From contig NC_091973.1 in assembly GCF_036711975.1 (NCBI RefSeq), forward strand, positions 8,308,001-8,372,000: a stretch of DNA of 64,000 nucleotides. The letters run 5' to 3'. Numbering within the stretch: the first letter of the stretch is position 1; each line of letters begins with the position of its first letter. Position numbers and translations under genes: made by a program. The notes under the pieces were generated by a model. It was not told the DNA's origin and ran no database searches. It saw nothing but the letters and a program-made list of their open reading frames with translations. Shown here in pieces: positions 43,106 to 54,416 of the stretch. The DNA comes from Onthophagus taurus (taxonomy: Eukaryota; Arthropoda; Insecta; Coleoptera; Scarabaeidae).

Positions 43106-45180
43106 TGGCAAATTTTAAACGTGATGATGACAATGTGAACACTTTATCCCAATGCTGTCGTAGTTGCCATCACTCCAGAACTATCTCATCGCCCACATGG
43201 CTTTTCCCTCTGATGATGTTGTGATAAGCGCACTTTTCCATACCTTTTCAAATTACTTTTCAAATTCCATTCTGATGTCGGTAGAATATTTACGGATTGT
43301 TTCTAAAGCCGTTTTGATTTCCTTTTCGGACTGAGCATAAACTTTTAGGTCATCAAGATAGAATAAGTGCATTATTTTGTGTTTTCTGTTGTTGGATTGC
43401 AGTAAGGATAGCGGGAGTAATGAAACGCAGAAACTAAGAGGACTCAGAGAGTCGCCCTGAAATACGCCTCGTCTATATGGTATTTGTGCTGATGTTCTCC
43501 ACTTTTCCGGACTTTAGATGTATTTTCATAGTCCATAAACACATCAGCTGACGTAGGATCGTTGTGATTTCAACTGGGACTTACGACTTATGAGACGTAC
43601 AATCAAAGGCTTTTCTGTAATCTATCCATGCAATCGACAGATTTCTTTTGTGGTACTTAGCATCTTGATACACTGAGCGGTCAATAAGTGTTCATATATA
43701 TTTTCCCATATGGGCTGGATTCGCTGAAGGATTCTTTCATGAAGGATAGTCGTGAGGATTTTATATACGATATTGAGACATGTTATGGGCGTATAGTTGT
43801 TAGGTTGCTCGGGGTCGCCTTTTTTGTATAGGAGGATGGTTCGGCCCTCCCCAATCCAGTTCAGATTTTCAACTGTGCCTCTCAGGAAGGTCGTGAATAT
43901 GCGTGGAGTTAGTTTTTTCCACCAGTAGGCATTAATAGCTTCTCATGCCTTTAATGGCTCCGGTTACTTCTTCTTCTCCAATGTCTCATCTCATCATCTT
44001 CTTCCACCAGGCGGCGGGCGGTCGTTTAGAAAAGCCGGATGCCAGCTTGAGAGTTGGCTTCGAAGTTCGATGCTTCTCCATACAGTTGTTTCCAGAATCG
44101 TTCGACCATTTCAATTGGTGGATGTTTAGTTTGGGCTTCCGCCTGTCTAAGAAATCTAGCTGGGGCGGTGGAAAACGAGCGGTTTTGTTCGTGTCGGGCA
44201 ATTTGCGAAACTATCTTGTGCCGAACAACTTTAAGCGATCTTAATTTATCAAGCGCTTGCTCTTTTAGTGGCGTTAGGATATTTTTATTGAGAGTGTGCT
44301 GCCTAGTCTTTAGGTCTTTTGCAATTTTAGCGATGTTCTTAGTAAAGCGTAACCCCTGTCTAATATGGTGGATCACTGATTCAACCTGGGATGCTTTCTT
44401 CCTCCACATTTTTATCTTTCCCTCTATTTGTTTCAATCTCTCTTTCGGTTTTTTCAAATACTTATTCTTTTGTTTGTCTCTTTCAGGTGTAGCAGTCTTG
44501 GCGTAGCTGTCAAGGGTCTATAAGTCACATTCATCAGGTAAGTACCGTTCTACCACGGAATTGATTCTTTTCAGGAAGTTAGGTGGAATGGAGTTCCGGC
44601 TGTTTGTAGGTAAGTGCAGAACTTATTTTCAACTTCATCTTCTACTTGTGATGTTATGATTTCTTCTTCGAGTGTTCTTTGTGTTTCAGGTGGTCAAAGA
44701 GTGGCTTCAAAACCTCTTTTCTTTAATGCTCCCACCTGATCTCGTAAATTTTGAGCGGTGTAATTTGATAGATCGGGATGTAATTCGATCCAGAGGGTGT
44801 GTGACTCAGATTATAACATGACATTAAATCTTTGCACATTTCAGATGACCATGGCAATCTCACGGAATCCGTGTCGGAGCGGGACTCCGTGTCTTCTTGG
44901 CTGCACCCAACTGTTCCATGCGCCCCATCCGAATTGAACACGCTGTGAGCAGCCCTATCATGTCTTCTAGTAGGAATACGGTGATTGCCATCCTTGGAGT
45001 GTGTTGGCCCTTCGGGACGGGCACTAACTCTTAATTAGACCGCCTCTTCGGGGAGCCAGCGACTTCGGTCTTCTGGGGCATAGGTCTAGGCGCCTTGGCT
45101 ACAGGCAGTAGGGCTTCGCCTCTGTGTGCCGTAGCAATCATTTTGACTGGCCTGACTGACCAACTGGACGACATCCTCGT
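43106..45180 (-). pseudogene. R4/Dong-like LINE remnant, unit 3
   Basis: Same element as in units 1 and 2. Pieces: N-terminus 44723-44941, basic stretch 44026-44457 and the polymerase around 43320-43680. A private deletion near 43580 removes part of the palm (between VPVE and SHGLVLH). YLDDLKVYAQ remains. Confidence 0.7.
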
Positions 45181-45189
45181 TGCTAGTAA

Positions 45190-45790
45190 AAGCACAACAG
45201 ATTAGAACAATTATTCAAAAGATTAAGTTCTTACAACATCTCTATTTAACCTTCGAAATGTGTATTGGTGTAACTTCTCTAGATTTTCTTAGTCATCACA
45301 TTTCTGCCGAAGGAATCTGACCTTCTCAGTCCAGGATTACCGCAATTTCTGAATTTCCAACTCCAACGACATTGAAACAATTGCAAAGGTTTTTAGGTAT
45401 GATAAATTTCTATCATAGGTTTATTCCTAACATTTCAAACATTTATAATCTATCGAATACCCTTTATTCCAAAAAACAGAAATTAATATCAACATGGTCG
45501 AACATATGACATTTCTTTTACAACATCTAAGAAAGAACTAGCTAAATCAGCCATCCTTGCTCATCCATCACCACAAGCTACGCTTTCTCTAACAACGGAT
45601 GCCTCAAATACTGCCATGGGAGTAGTTCTTGCTCATACATCAGACAACGAAACACGACCTTTAGCTTTCTTTTCTAAAAAATTTACTCCAAGCCAAATTA
45701 ACTATTCAACTTTTGACAGAGACATTTTCTGCATGGAAATCAATTCGTTGTTTTCACTGATCATAAACCTTTAATTAATTCAATTTTTTT
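45190..45790 (+). pseudogene. Ty3/gypsy pol fragment, unit 3
   Basis: Single-copy RT-RNase H segment: [11 protein letters not shown] with a 1-bp loss, [30 protein letters not shown], then HFLHGNQ and FTDHKPL. The internal duplication of units 1 and 2 is absent. Confidence 0.75.
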
Positions 45791-46239
45791 GCTAATTTAT
45801 TAATTTCGTACTTTTAATGTTGCTTTAAATTACCTTTACCTAAATTGCTATGTTACCATTTTTTGATATTTGATGTAAAACATTTCAACAAATCATTTTA
45901 TTAACTGTATTTAATTTTTAATACTAATTCGTTTAATTACATATGCGCCATCTTTTTGTCTTTTTAATAATTAAAAAAAATAATTTTTATTTTAATTGAT
46001 TTTATTCTAATTAATACTTATGTATATATGTTTATATGAATATATCGTTGTATATTAATAAATAAATCATTTTAATTTAAATTCGATTTAATTTTTTTGT
46101 ATTGCTTAAAAAAAGTCATTTGAAGCGCCACCTGGTGTTGCCATTGGTTCCAAAAATTGATGGTTACGTCTATATTGTTTACGTTTTCAAAACTTTTCGG
46201 CGTAACGGCTTTAATTTAAGGCAACAAATCTTAATCAAC
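45791..46239. other. AT-rich spacer and presumed gene A promoter, unit 3
   Basis: Counterpart of 27535-28040 and 37171-37629. No gene other than the downstream gene A. Confidence 0.5.
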
Positions 46240-46633
46240 ATGTCGAGCAATGATACTGCAATGGAATGCATCTGGCAGTTATTGAAAGAGGAGGTAGCAG
46301 AGATTTCTAAAAATATGGATACCATGGCAAACCGAGTACGTGATAGTGAGTATATCGTAAACTTTTTGAGAAGATATGTTGTAATATCAAACAATTTCAG
46401 TTAGCGAAAAGATGTCCAAGGTGATGGAGGAAATGAAGAAATGCAACGAAATAGCCGACGATGTGGATAACCAACTTTTATTGTACATTGAGGTAAGAAG
46501 CTGCTTTCCCAAAGTGTGCATAAAGTAGTTTTGATTTTTGGTACAGGCCGTGGAAGAAAATTTTGGATTTCCAGATGGGCAAATGTTGAAGAATCATTTA
46601 TTTGATGAAAATTCATCCCCTAATTTAGAATAA
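46240..46633 (+). CDS. Gene A copy 3: small coiled-coil protein, 94 aa
   Basis: Exons 46240-46345, 46401-46492 and 46547-46633, same structure. It shares ADDVD, AVEENF and GQMLKN with copy 2. It has private changes DTMANRV (Glu to Ala), NSSPN (Pro to Ser) and a final Glu instead of Ala. No disabling mutation. The third intact copy of an unknown short coiled-coil protein. Confidence 0.75.
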
Positions 46634-47447
46634 GCATAGATTCGATTTTTTTATTTAAATGTTTTTGTTAATACTGCATTGAATATGTAAATCATATAAT
46701 TAAAATAATATAATTTCTAAATAAATGTTTAAAATTGGGAAAGAGATCAATGCATGAAAGAAGAGGGTAGAGATAAATGGAACTGAAAGATCCTTGCAAA
46801 CTTTTCCCTTGCCTCCATCTTCCCCTCCACTCTTCCATACTTCGTTTCTTTGATTGTCCTTTTTCTGTGGGATCAAGTTTCTCCTAATGTTAATGGCGTC
46901 TTTCCCAAATACACCAAGCTAACCAAATAGCACGACTAAGAAAACCTAACTCCAAAGCAGCTCGATCAGAACATAACCCAAAAACAAACTAACTCAATTC
47001 TAAAGTATTTTAGCCACAAAATCAATCTCCAGATCACCTTAACCTAAACCCAAACTCAACAATTCTCAAAGTAGCCCAACACCTAAGCTAACCCAATCCT
47101 AATGCAATTTAGTAATTCAAGGTAAACAAATTTGAGCTGCTAATTGGTCCAATACAAAATCTGTGTAAAGTAAGAATAAAAACAACCCCACCCTTCTCAT
47201 TGTAATTCAAAAAGGATGGTGCGTTAAGTATCTTTGAGTTCATCCATATCCCAAATATGACAACATAACCTCAAAACAACTGAAATTAACCTAGCGCACT
47301 CCAACGATAGCCAACCTAACCTCAAAAGAGTTACAAACAGTTTAAAATCACTTAAGGGAATAATAGCAAAATATTTATTTAGTTTAACTCAACATGAAAT
47401 ATAATAAATAGAGTTTTTTATAATGCTAATTATTTTGCAAATTATCT
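46634..47447. other. Gene A/B intergenic region, unit 3 (MITE-free)
   Basis: Counterpart of 28435-29830 without MITEs. Empty sites are intact near 47290 and 47340. No gene seen. Confidence 0.7.
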
Positions 47448-47892
47448 TCATTCGGGGTTGTCACCTTCATTACGTTGTTTTGGGTATTCTTTCAACACAC
47501 CAGTCTGCAACAAAAAAATTTAAATAACATTGTTAAATATTAATATAAAAGTTACTTGCATTTTCAAGCCTCTCCTTAAGCTTCAAGAATTCCTTATTGA
47601 ATTCCGCCCTCTTATTCTTCATATCTTTCACCGCATCAGTGAAATGTAAATAAGTAGTATCAACTAAAAAAGTTAAAATTTAATCCTTTTTCTTTGTAAT
47701 AAGTACAAAATACTTACTTTCGAGTAAAGTTTGGGCTACAACGTCGACATTTTCAGCTGGGTTGTCGTCCAACTTAATCTTTTTCGCTTGAGAAGTTTCG
47801 GTAACTTCGCTAACTTCTTCAATGTTTCTTTTAGTTGAATCGTTACCGGATTCTGCTGCTCCTGCAACTTCTTCATTGTTTTTATCAGACAT
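47448..47892 (-). CDS. Gene B copy 3: small acidic nuclear-type protein, 111 aa
   Basis: Exons 47892-47718, 47663-47560 and 47504-47448. The protein is the same as copy 1 in exons 1 to 3 as far as I can read; one exon 1 change (Ala codon near 47756) is silent. Intron 2 keeps the GCAAGT donor and is 1 bp longer. Together with copies 1 and 2 this shows near-complete protein conservation, stronger than in gene A. Confidence 0.75.
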
Positions 47893-48149
47893 GATAATGG
47901 ATTTACGCAGAAATTTCTGTTAGAATAGGAGCTGATCAAAACGGTTTAGTGGCAAGGCTACCAACTGTTACAACAGAACTTGATTTGACCTTTTTTTACG
48001 ATTTTTTTTGCGGGAAATTTGAATTATTTTAAATTAATTTTTTTTTAACTATTATTTATAATTAAAAAGTTTATTTTTAAGTGTAGTAAAATTTGTAATT
48101 AGGTTGACAAATTGTGGTTAATCTCAAAATCATTAATCCATTATTTAGT

Positions 48150-48760
48150 GTGGAGCCCCATATGGTGCCGCTCAACTTTTGCTGGATGTTATTTCGGGTT
48201 CTGACACCTAGATATTTTGGGTGTTTATTGTGACTGAGAATTCTGTCTTCAAGGTATATTATAGTAGCCAGGTCATTTGTTAGAATTTGCTCAGTAGTCT
48301 TTGCGTATCCCAACTTTTTTGATGTGGTTTGATGTGGATGGTGCTGGCCCCGATCCTTGTGGAAGGTCATCGTACAATTTCATTTAGGTACTAGTCTTGT
48401 CGCTCATGATGACTTGGAAGCATCTGCTAGATAGCATGGCATTGATAAAATCAGTGATGTTTCTGCATTGGATAGCTCGCATTAATTTATGTATTAGTAT
48501 CGTATAGTAGATGTTTTTAGTTGCTTTTAAAAGCTTGTTTTCACATAGTTAGTCTTTGTTTTTAGTTTAGTTTTTGAGTTGATGGAGAACATTTCCCATC
48601 TGAAGGATATCCGAGAAGAATTTTGCAAACCATTACCTGGTAAATCTGACACTGTGTTTCAGCATGAATGCTATCAAAGCCATGAGCTTTTCCCATTTCC
48701 ATTTCATTCAGGGCTTCCGTGATTTTTTCACAGGAGAAGGGGTTGGAATATTCTATTCCA
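48150..48760 (-). pseudogene. LINE remnant, opposite strand, unit 3
   Basis: Counterpart of 30540-31150. A 98-codon minus frame (48077-48370) contains KYLGVRTRNNIQQKLSGTIW. It has small private indels (CACAATAAA insertion near 48225, GGATGGTGCTGG near 48337). Confidence 0.6.
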
Positions 48761-48779
48761 TTATTTTCTTCGTTTGCTG

Positions 48780-51410
48780 TTCAATCGGATTCTTTTGTTG
48801 TCTTGGAGATTTTAATGTTAATTTACTAACTCTGGATGGTGTCCAATCATCGCGATTTATTTCATTGATTGAGCAGTTTAATCTTCGTCAAATTATAACC
48901 GACCCGACAAGAATAACCCATAGTTCCGCTACATTAATAGATCATGTTATAGTTTTTGAGGATGCAGTTGTTGAAAATAGTGGTGTTCAACCTATTCATG
49001 ATATTGCAGATCATAATTTGGTGTTCGTTGATCTCGGGATGCATGGAACATTAAAAAATGTATACCCGAAACTTACATTTCGTGATTTCAAACACCTTAA
49101 TTCTGACATGTTTTCTGCGGATTTGCTGTCAGTACCCTGGTGCCGGATACTCCAATTTCAGGACATTAATGATAAGGTGGCCTTTTTTGTTGATTCAATT
49201 CATAATCTTTTTGATCGTCATGCGCCCTTGCGTACTGTTTCCATCCGTAAAAACTATTGCCCTTGGGTGACTGATAACATCAAGCTCCTTATGAGATTTC
49301 GTGATCAGGCTTATAGTAGATTCCGCCAGAGCAGGTGTCCCAATCACTTCCAGTATTATAAACAACTACGTAATTGCCATTCTGAGAGAAAAACGGGCGT
49401 TTTTAAACACATTGTTTCAGGAGCGATCATCTCGTGATCTTTGGATGAGTTTTAGGAAATTGGGTGTTGTCAAAAATAAGACTCAAGTATTGACTGATAC
49501 TGGTTTTGATGCTGATACTATTAATAATTTCCTTCTCAGCACTCAAACTAATTCAACGGGAAGTGCTGAGTTGATTAACTTTTATTGGAATAACATACTT
49601 CCACAAGTTACAGAAAAACTAACATTTTCTCTTACAAATGAAACTGAAATTTTCAATATTCTATGTGGTATCAAATCAAACTCTATTGATATGGATGGCA
49701 TAAGTGTTTAAATGCTTGTAATGCGTTGTCCTACAATTTTGCCCTTCTTGTGCCATATAATTAACTATTCCATTGAATGTTCTGTGTTCCCTGATATTTG
49801 GAAGATCGCCCTGGTAACTCCAATTCCAGAAACCCAAAATTCTTATGAATTGGGGTACTTAAGGCCAATTAGTATATTGCCTATATTATCCAAGGTTTGT
49901 GAGAGGGTCATGGCGGTCAGACTTCGCTGTCATCTTGATGATTATAATGTGTTGCCCAGTTGCCAGTCTGGCTTTCGTCCGGGATTTAGTAGCGCTACTG
50001 CGCTTCTGGGTGTGACGGATGAAATCTTCAAAGCAATTGACGACAAACGGGTTACTATCTTAACACTTTTGGATTTTTCTAAGGCTTTTGATAGAATACA
50101 TCATGATACTTTAGTGGCTGCGCTCCATTATATAGGTTTATCTTTAGGTTTGATTCATTTAGTACAAAGTTATTTGTCTGGACGAAAGCAGTTGGTTAAA
50201 CTTAATAGTGGTACATCCAATACCGCAGATGTTATATCGGGTGTCCCACAGGGCTCTATTTTGGGTCCTCTGTTATATCTGATATCTACAATTGGGTTCG
50301 CTAATGTTTTGGATCACTGTATGCCATACTTTTATGCTGATGATACTCAACTGCTCTACTCCTTTAAACTGTGTGATATGGAAGACGCTGAAAGCAAAAT
50401 TAATCATGACTTAGTTAAGGTCGAAGAACTTGCTGGCAAGCTTTGTCTACGGATTAATTCTAGTAAGTCATCGGTTATGGTTAAACTAACTTGCAATTGG
50501 TGATGGGTGGAAGTCGTCTTAGCTTTGGAGAAAATGTAAAAAATTTGGGTATATGTTTCGATGAGCGCCTTCACTTTGATGGGCATGTTCGGTCCCTTCT
50601 ACGGCGAGCTTACTCTACATTAAGGTTGCTTTACAAGAACAGATAGATTTTGAACCAGAACCTTAGAACGCATCTGTGTGATGCCTTGGTGTTGTCCATC
50701 TTCAATTACGGTGACGTAATATATCACTCCTGCCTTGACAGCGTTCACACTGCTAAAATTCAAAAGTTACAAAACTCTTGCCTGCGATTTATATATGGTA
50801 TCCGTAGAAGGGAGCGCATATCACATACGCTGGCATGGGCTGGTTGGTTGAGCATGACACGGCGAAGGACTCTTCACTGCTTATGTCTCTACCACAAAAT
50901 TATCTTACACAAAAATCCGCCTTACCTTTATGATAAAATTAGATTTCGCACAGATATCCATAATATTAATATTAGGCATAAACATACGCTAACGATACCT
51001 CACCACCGCTTAGAAATTTTCAAACGCAGCTTTACGTATTGTATGCCTAACTTATACAATTGGCTACCTGATTCCTTCAAGAGTCTTTCTCTGATTTACT
51101 TTAAGGCAAGGGTTAGGGCTTATTTAAGTGAGCGGCAAGTTGACTGAGCACTCTTCTTCTTTGTTTATTTTAAAATGGTTTCATAGCCGGGGGGAGGATT
51201 GGGGGCTGACAGAGATTGAGATTTATATATGTATGCTTGTTATATGTAAGTATGCTTCTTATAAAAACAGTGCGACAAAGGGGCCTTGGTCACTTGGTCG
51301 ACCTGACATGACCCTCTTTAATCGGAACTGCCTTTTTATAATTTTTTCTATTTGTACATATATTATATCTTATCCGATTAATAAACATTATTATTATTAT
51401 TATATTATTA
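48780..51410 (+). pseudogene. CR1-group LINE ORF2, unit 3, with 3' (ATT)n tail
   Basis: Same element as in units 1 and 2. It shares the stop after DGISV (49709-49711) with unit 1. Private damage: loss of about 15 bp near 49374 (frame break in the linker) and a ~30-bp deletion at about 50482 before the thumb. GVPQGSILGP and YADDTQLLYS are intact. It ends GATTAATAAAC followed by ATT repeats to about 51410, the typical 3' end of the CR1 group. Confidence 0.85.
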
Positions 51411-51559
51411 GTCTTGACGTCTTTTTTAACTTTAATTTTGTGTAAGTGTTTTTTTTTATTATAAAACCCTTCCTTAGAATGTACTAATAAAAATAAACGC
51501 TAGCATTAAACATACCTTATCTCGCACTTTGCTCTGCTTTTACACTTAACACTGAAACA

Positions 51560-52407
51560 ACTAGCTCAAAAGGTTTCGTTCTCTTGAGTCTTCTCGTCTG
51601 GTTTGCCAATTCTCCAAATTTGCCAACTCCTGGCAAATTTGTTGATCGTTTGACTGACAGTGTCCATCTCCAGGTTCCGGTTTATGTCACTACTTCGAAC
51701 GTACCAGGGTGTATCAACGATGTTCCTTAACACTTTATTCTGAAATCGCTGGATGATTTGGGTGTTGCTTTCGCTGACACATCTCCATAGTTGAATCCCA
51801 TATGTCCATATCGGTTTTAGGATCTGTTTATACATAAGTAACTTATTATATGTTGACAGAGTGGATTTCCTCCCCAACAGCCAATACATTTTCTTATATC
51901 TGATTCCGAGCCCTTCCCTTTTCTTTTTGATATGAACCTTATAGCGAAGTTTTGCATCTAAGATTAATCCCAGATATTTTGCTGTGTTCATATATCATCT
52001 AGATTGATACATATTGCTGCCTTTTGTTTGTAAAATTAACATATACCGATTTATTCTGATTTAAGGTAATTCTCAATTTTTTGATCCAGTCATTAATTTT
52101 ATTAATTGATGTCTGTAGCCTATTTGCTGCTTCTTCATGATTATTGCCTACGGCCAGGATGGCTGTGTCATCAGCAAAAGTAGCAATAGTATCGTTTTCT
52201 AATTTAGGGATGTCACTGCATTAATTTCTTTTAAATCTGAATAAGCATCTTCTTGCTTTATTCTAAAGGCTCATTCTGATATATACGAGTCTAGCAGTTG
52301 TGTTTGGGCAAGAGTTTGTATTTGAGTCCCTCTTGCCAAACTTTATCAAATGCCTGAGCCACATCTAAGAAGACAGAAGAACAAACTTTCCTTCCCTCTA
52401 TCGATTT
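51560..52407 (-). pseudogene. Jockey LINE, polymerase 3' half
   Basis: Minus frame 51566-51991 carries KYLGLILDAKLRYKVHIKKK, then LKPIWTYGIQLWRC and FQNKVLRNIVDTPWYVRSSD, the jockey thumb and C-terminus. Upstream, FLDVAQAFDKVWQEGL (about 52350) and FADDTAILAVGNN (about 52160) are readable. The PQGS motif between them has been deleted (KEIN-A joins to SDIPKLEND). The element continues at 53641-54330; an I-clade LINE splits it. Confidence 0.8.
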
Positions 52408-52418
52408 TTCTATGATGT
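52408..52418. repeat. Target-site duplication of nested LINE, left
   Basis: TTCTATGATGT, repeated at 53630-53640. Removing 52419-53640 restores a continuous jockey reading frame. Confidence 0.7.
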
Positions 52419-53629
52419 ATGTATGTAAGGAAACGGGAGTGCATGCGTTCCCGCACACCGCACTTAGGCCCCATTGGACCCCTTGTGCATACTCCCAACA
52501 TAACCTCTTTTCACATCAACCAACCTAGGGAATTACCGAAGGCCAGGATATTACTCAGAGGTAAGTTCCTGATATCATCTGTGGTCGGCCATGCCTCTCC
52601 GAGGGTCCTCATTCTGAGGTCTGATAGAGAAGGGCAATCACACAAGATGTGTCTAGCGGTCCCGTCGTCCTGTTCACAAGCTCGACAGAGAGGAGAATTT
52701 GCAAGCTTCATATTGTGAAGGTGCTTGTTTACCTTACAGTGTCCCGTGAGGAGACCTGTGGCTAATCGAAGGGCGTTTTTTCCAAGCCCTACGAAAAACT
52801 GAGCTGTAGATTTCGAAGGATATTTTAACAAATCCTTAGCAAGATAGCAGCCTGGGGTTTTGTCCCACGCGTTTAGAAATTTTTTGTGGCTAATGTGCTT
52901 AATTATGTTGATATGAGTAGCTAAGGAAAGGGTAATTATCAGCTCGGGTGCACAGGGAACTCTGCTGGCAGCACGCTTTGCCAGTCTATCCGTATGTTTG
53001 TTACCTGTAGAGCCGGAGTGCCCCTTGATCCATTGGATACTGACACGATTGTGTTTCGTGGCTTCTTCCAGTGCTAGATGGCAGTCCATTATTAGTGCAG
53101 ACGTTATCTTAACGCTGCTTAACGCTAAAATAGATTGCCTACTGTCTGTATAAATAGTATAACACTTACCGCGTTCGTTCGAGTCAACAATATAGTCAGC
53201 AGCAAGTTTGATAGCGATCAGTGAGGCGTATTCGAGGATGATGGGAAAAGACCCCCGCTCCCGCCCCGTTCCGTCTTTTTGAGCCATCAGTGTAGATTTT
53301 TAAGGTCTTATTCGCATCTACTACTGTGGGACTGATGTAGGTGAGGTAATTTCTTGAGAAAACGTATTTTGCTGACAAGCAGTCCGTCTTGCACTCAAGT
53401 GAGGGTGAGTCCAGTACAGCCCCCGTCCAGAGCGTCGAACTGCCGCCAGTGTCCTCATCCTTCATGATTCCTACCGATTATAGTCTTTTCATGGTTACCA
53501 GCGCCACCTCCTGAATATGTAGATTTAGTGGTGGCAGGTTAAGCATGACTTCCATGGCCGCGGTGGGAGTAGATCGCAGCGCACCTGTAACAAAAAGACA
53601 CGCGAGTCTCTGTATCCTATTAAGCGCGG
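52419..53629 (-). pseudogene. I/R1-clade LINE fragment with RNase H domain
   Basis: Minus strand, from 53629: RIQRLACLFVTGALRSTPTA and MEVMLNLPPLNLHIQEVA (end of the polymerase region), the RNase H start KIYTDGSKRRNGAGAGVFS (53330-53270), a frameshift near 53280, then a 258-codon open frame (52511-53287). That frame holds YTDSRQSILALSS, IQWIKGHSGSTGNKHTDRLA and the CCHC-like end CRACEQDDGTARHILCDCPS. RNase H removes the RNA strand during integration in I-clade LINEs. 5'-truncated at insertion, with an 11-bp target duplication. Confidence 0.85.
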
Positions 53630-53640
53630 TTCTATGATGT
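53630..53640. repeat. Target-site duplication of nested LINE, right
   Basis: TTCTATGATGT, matching 52408-52418. Confidence 0.7.
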
Positions 53641-54330
53641 CAGTTATCTTATGTATCTGGTGTATGCTGATTTAGTCTTTTTAATAGTATTTTTTCAAAT
53701 AATTTTAATATCACTGGTAATAGCGATGATTTCCCCGGCTTAGGGATCATACTTGAGTCTGAAGGCTGCATTGATAATATGTCTCAGTTTGACTATGGTT
53801 TTCCTTGGTAAATGTTTTAAAATTTTGCCTGTAATTAGGTCAAAACCAGGAGCTTTCTTAGGGTTAGGGTTACTTAGGGTTACTTTGGAGTAGTGAAGGT
53901 TATTTCCACACTGTCCTGATTTTGTATTATCAGTTCTAACTGCTCTTCTCTGCATTGGTTTTAAATGTGTTTGCTAGGTGTTCTGCAAATCTATTTGCTT
54001 TTTGCTCATTATTTCTAGCCCAGCTTCCATCTTTATTTCTAATTGGTGGATTTTGGGTGATTAGTCTCTTTAGTCTTTTGGTCGCTTTCCATAGTAAGTA
54101 ATCCGTAGATTTGTCGTTCGTCAATTCATTTAAGTACTCGTTTATTATTCTTTAAATTCATATTTGTGAGAATGTTATGCCATCTTCTGTAGTTTTCCGG
54201 ATCTTCTCCTCCACAATGTATGTATTTTGGTTTTGCGTCCTTTGGTTTATCACACTTGGCTGTTAAGTGTTTTGTATCTAACGCATCTAGGTTCCATATA
54301 ATTGACATTTTTTACATTGTAGTACCAATT
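53641..54330 (-). pseudogene. Jockey LINE, ORF1 zinc knuckle and polymerase 5' part
   Basis: Minus strand in order: DTKHLTAKCDKPKDAKPKY and IHCGGEDPENYRRW (54300-54190), the nucleic-acid-binding knuckle region of jockey ORF1; a linker with STDYLLWKATKRLKR (54124-53936); the polymerase start NPKKAPGFDLITGKILKHL (53955-53740); and SMIPKPGKSS joined by an internal deletion to LLPVILKLFEKILLKRLNQH. ORF1 and ORF2 parts lie close together because the ORF2 endonuclease is deleted. Continues at 52407. Confidence 0.75.
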
Positions 54331-54416
54331 TTGTCTTTTTCTGTGGTGCTATTACCACCTTAAAATTAACTATATCAGTAATTTCGTGTATTTTGCTGAT
54401 ATTTTCCTCATTGCTG

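Larger units (their letters stand above)
42801..51386. repeat. Tandem segmental duplication, unit 3 (8.6 kb)
   Basis: The shortest unit. The gypsy RT-RNase H block occurs once, which accounts for nearly all of the 390-bp difference from unit 2. The LINE at its right end keeps its natural ATT tail (51386-51410), so this is the original right border of the amplified segment. Confidence 0.9.

Noticed and set aside
23604..51386. Triplication as a pure assembly duplication
   Set aside because: Units differ by many substitutions, private indels and two target-duplicating MITE insertions, so they are distinct genomic copies, though long reads would settle the exact number.
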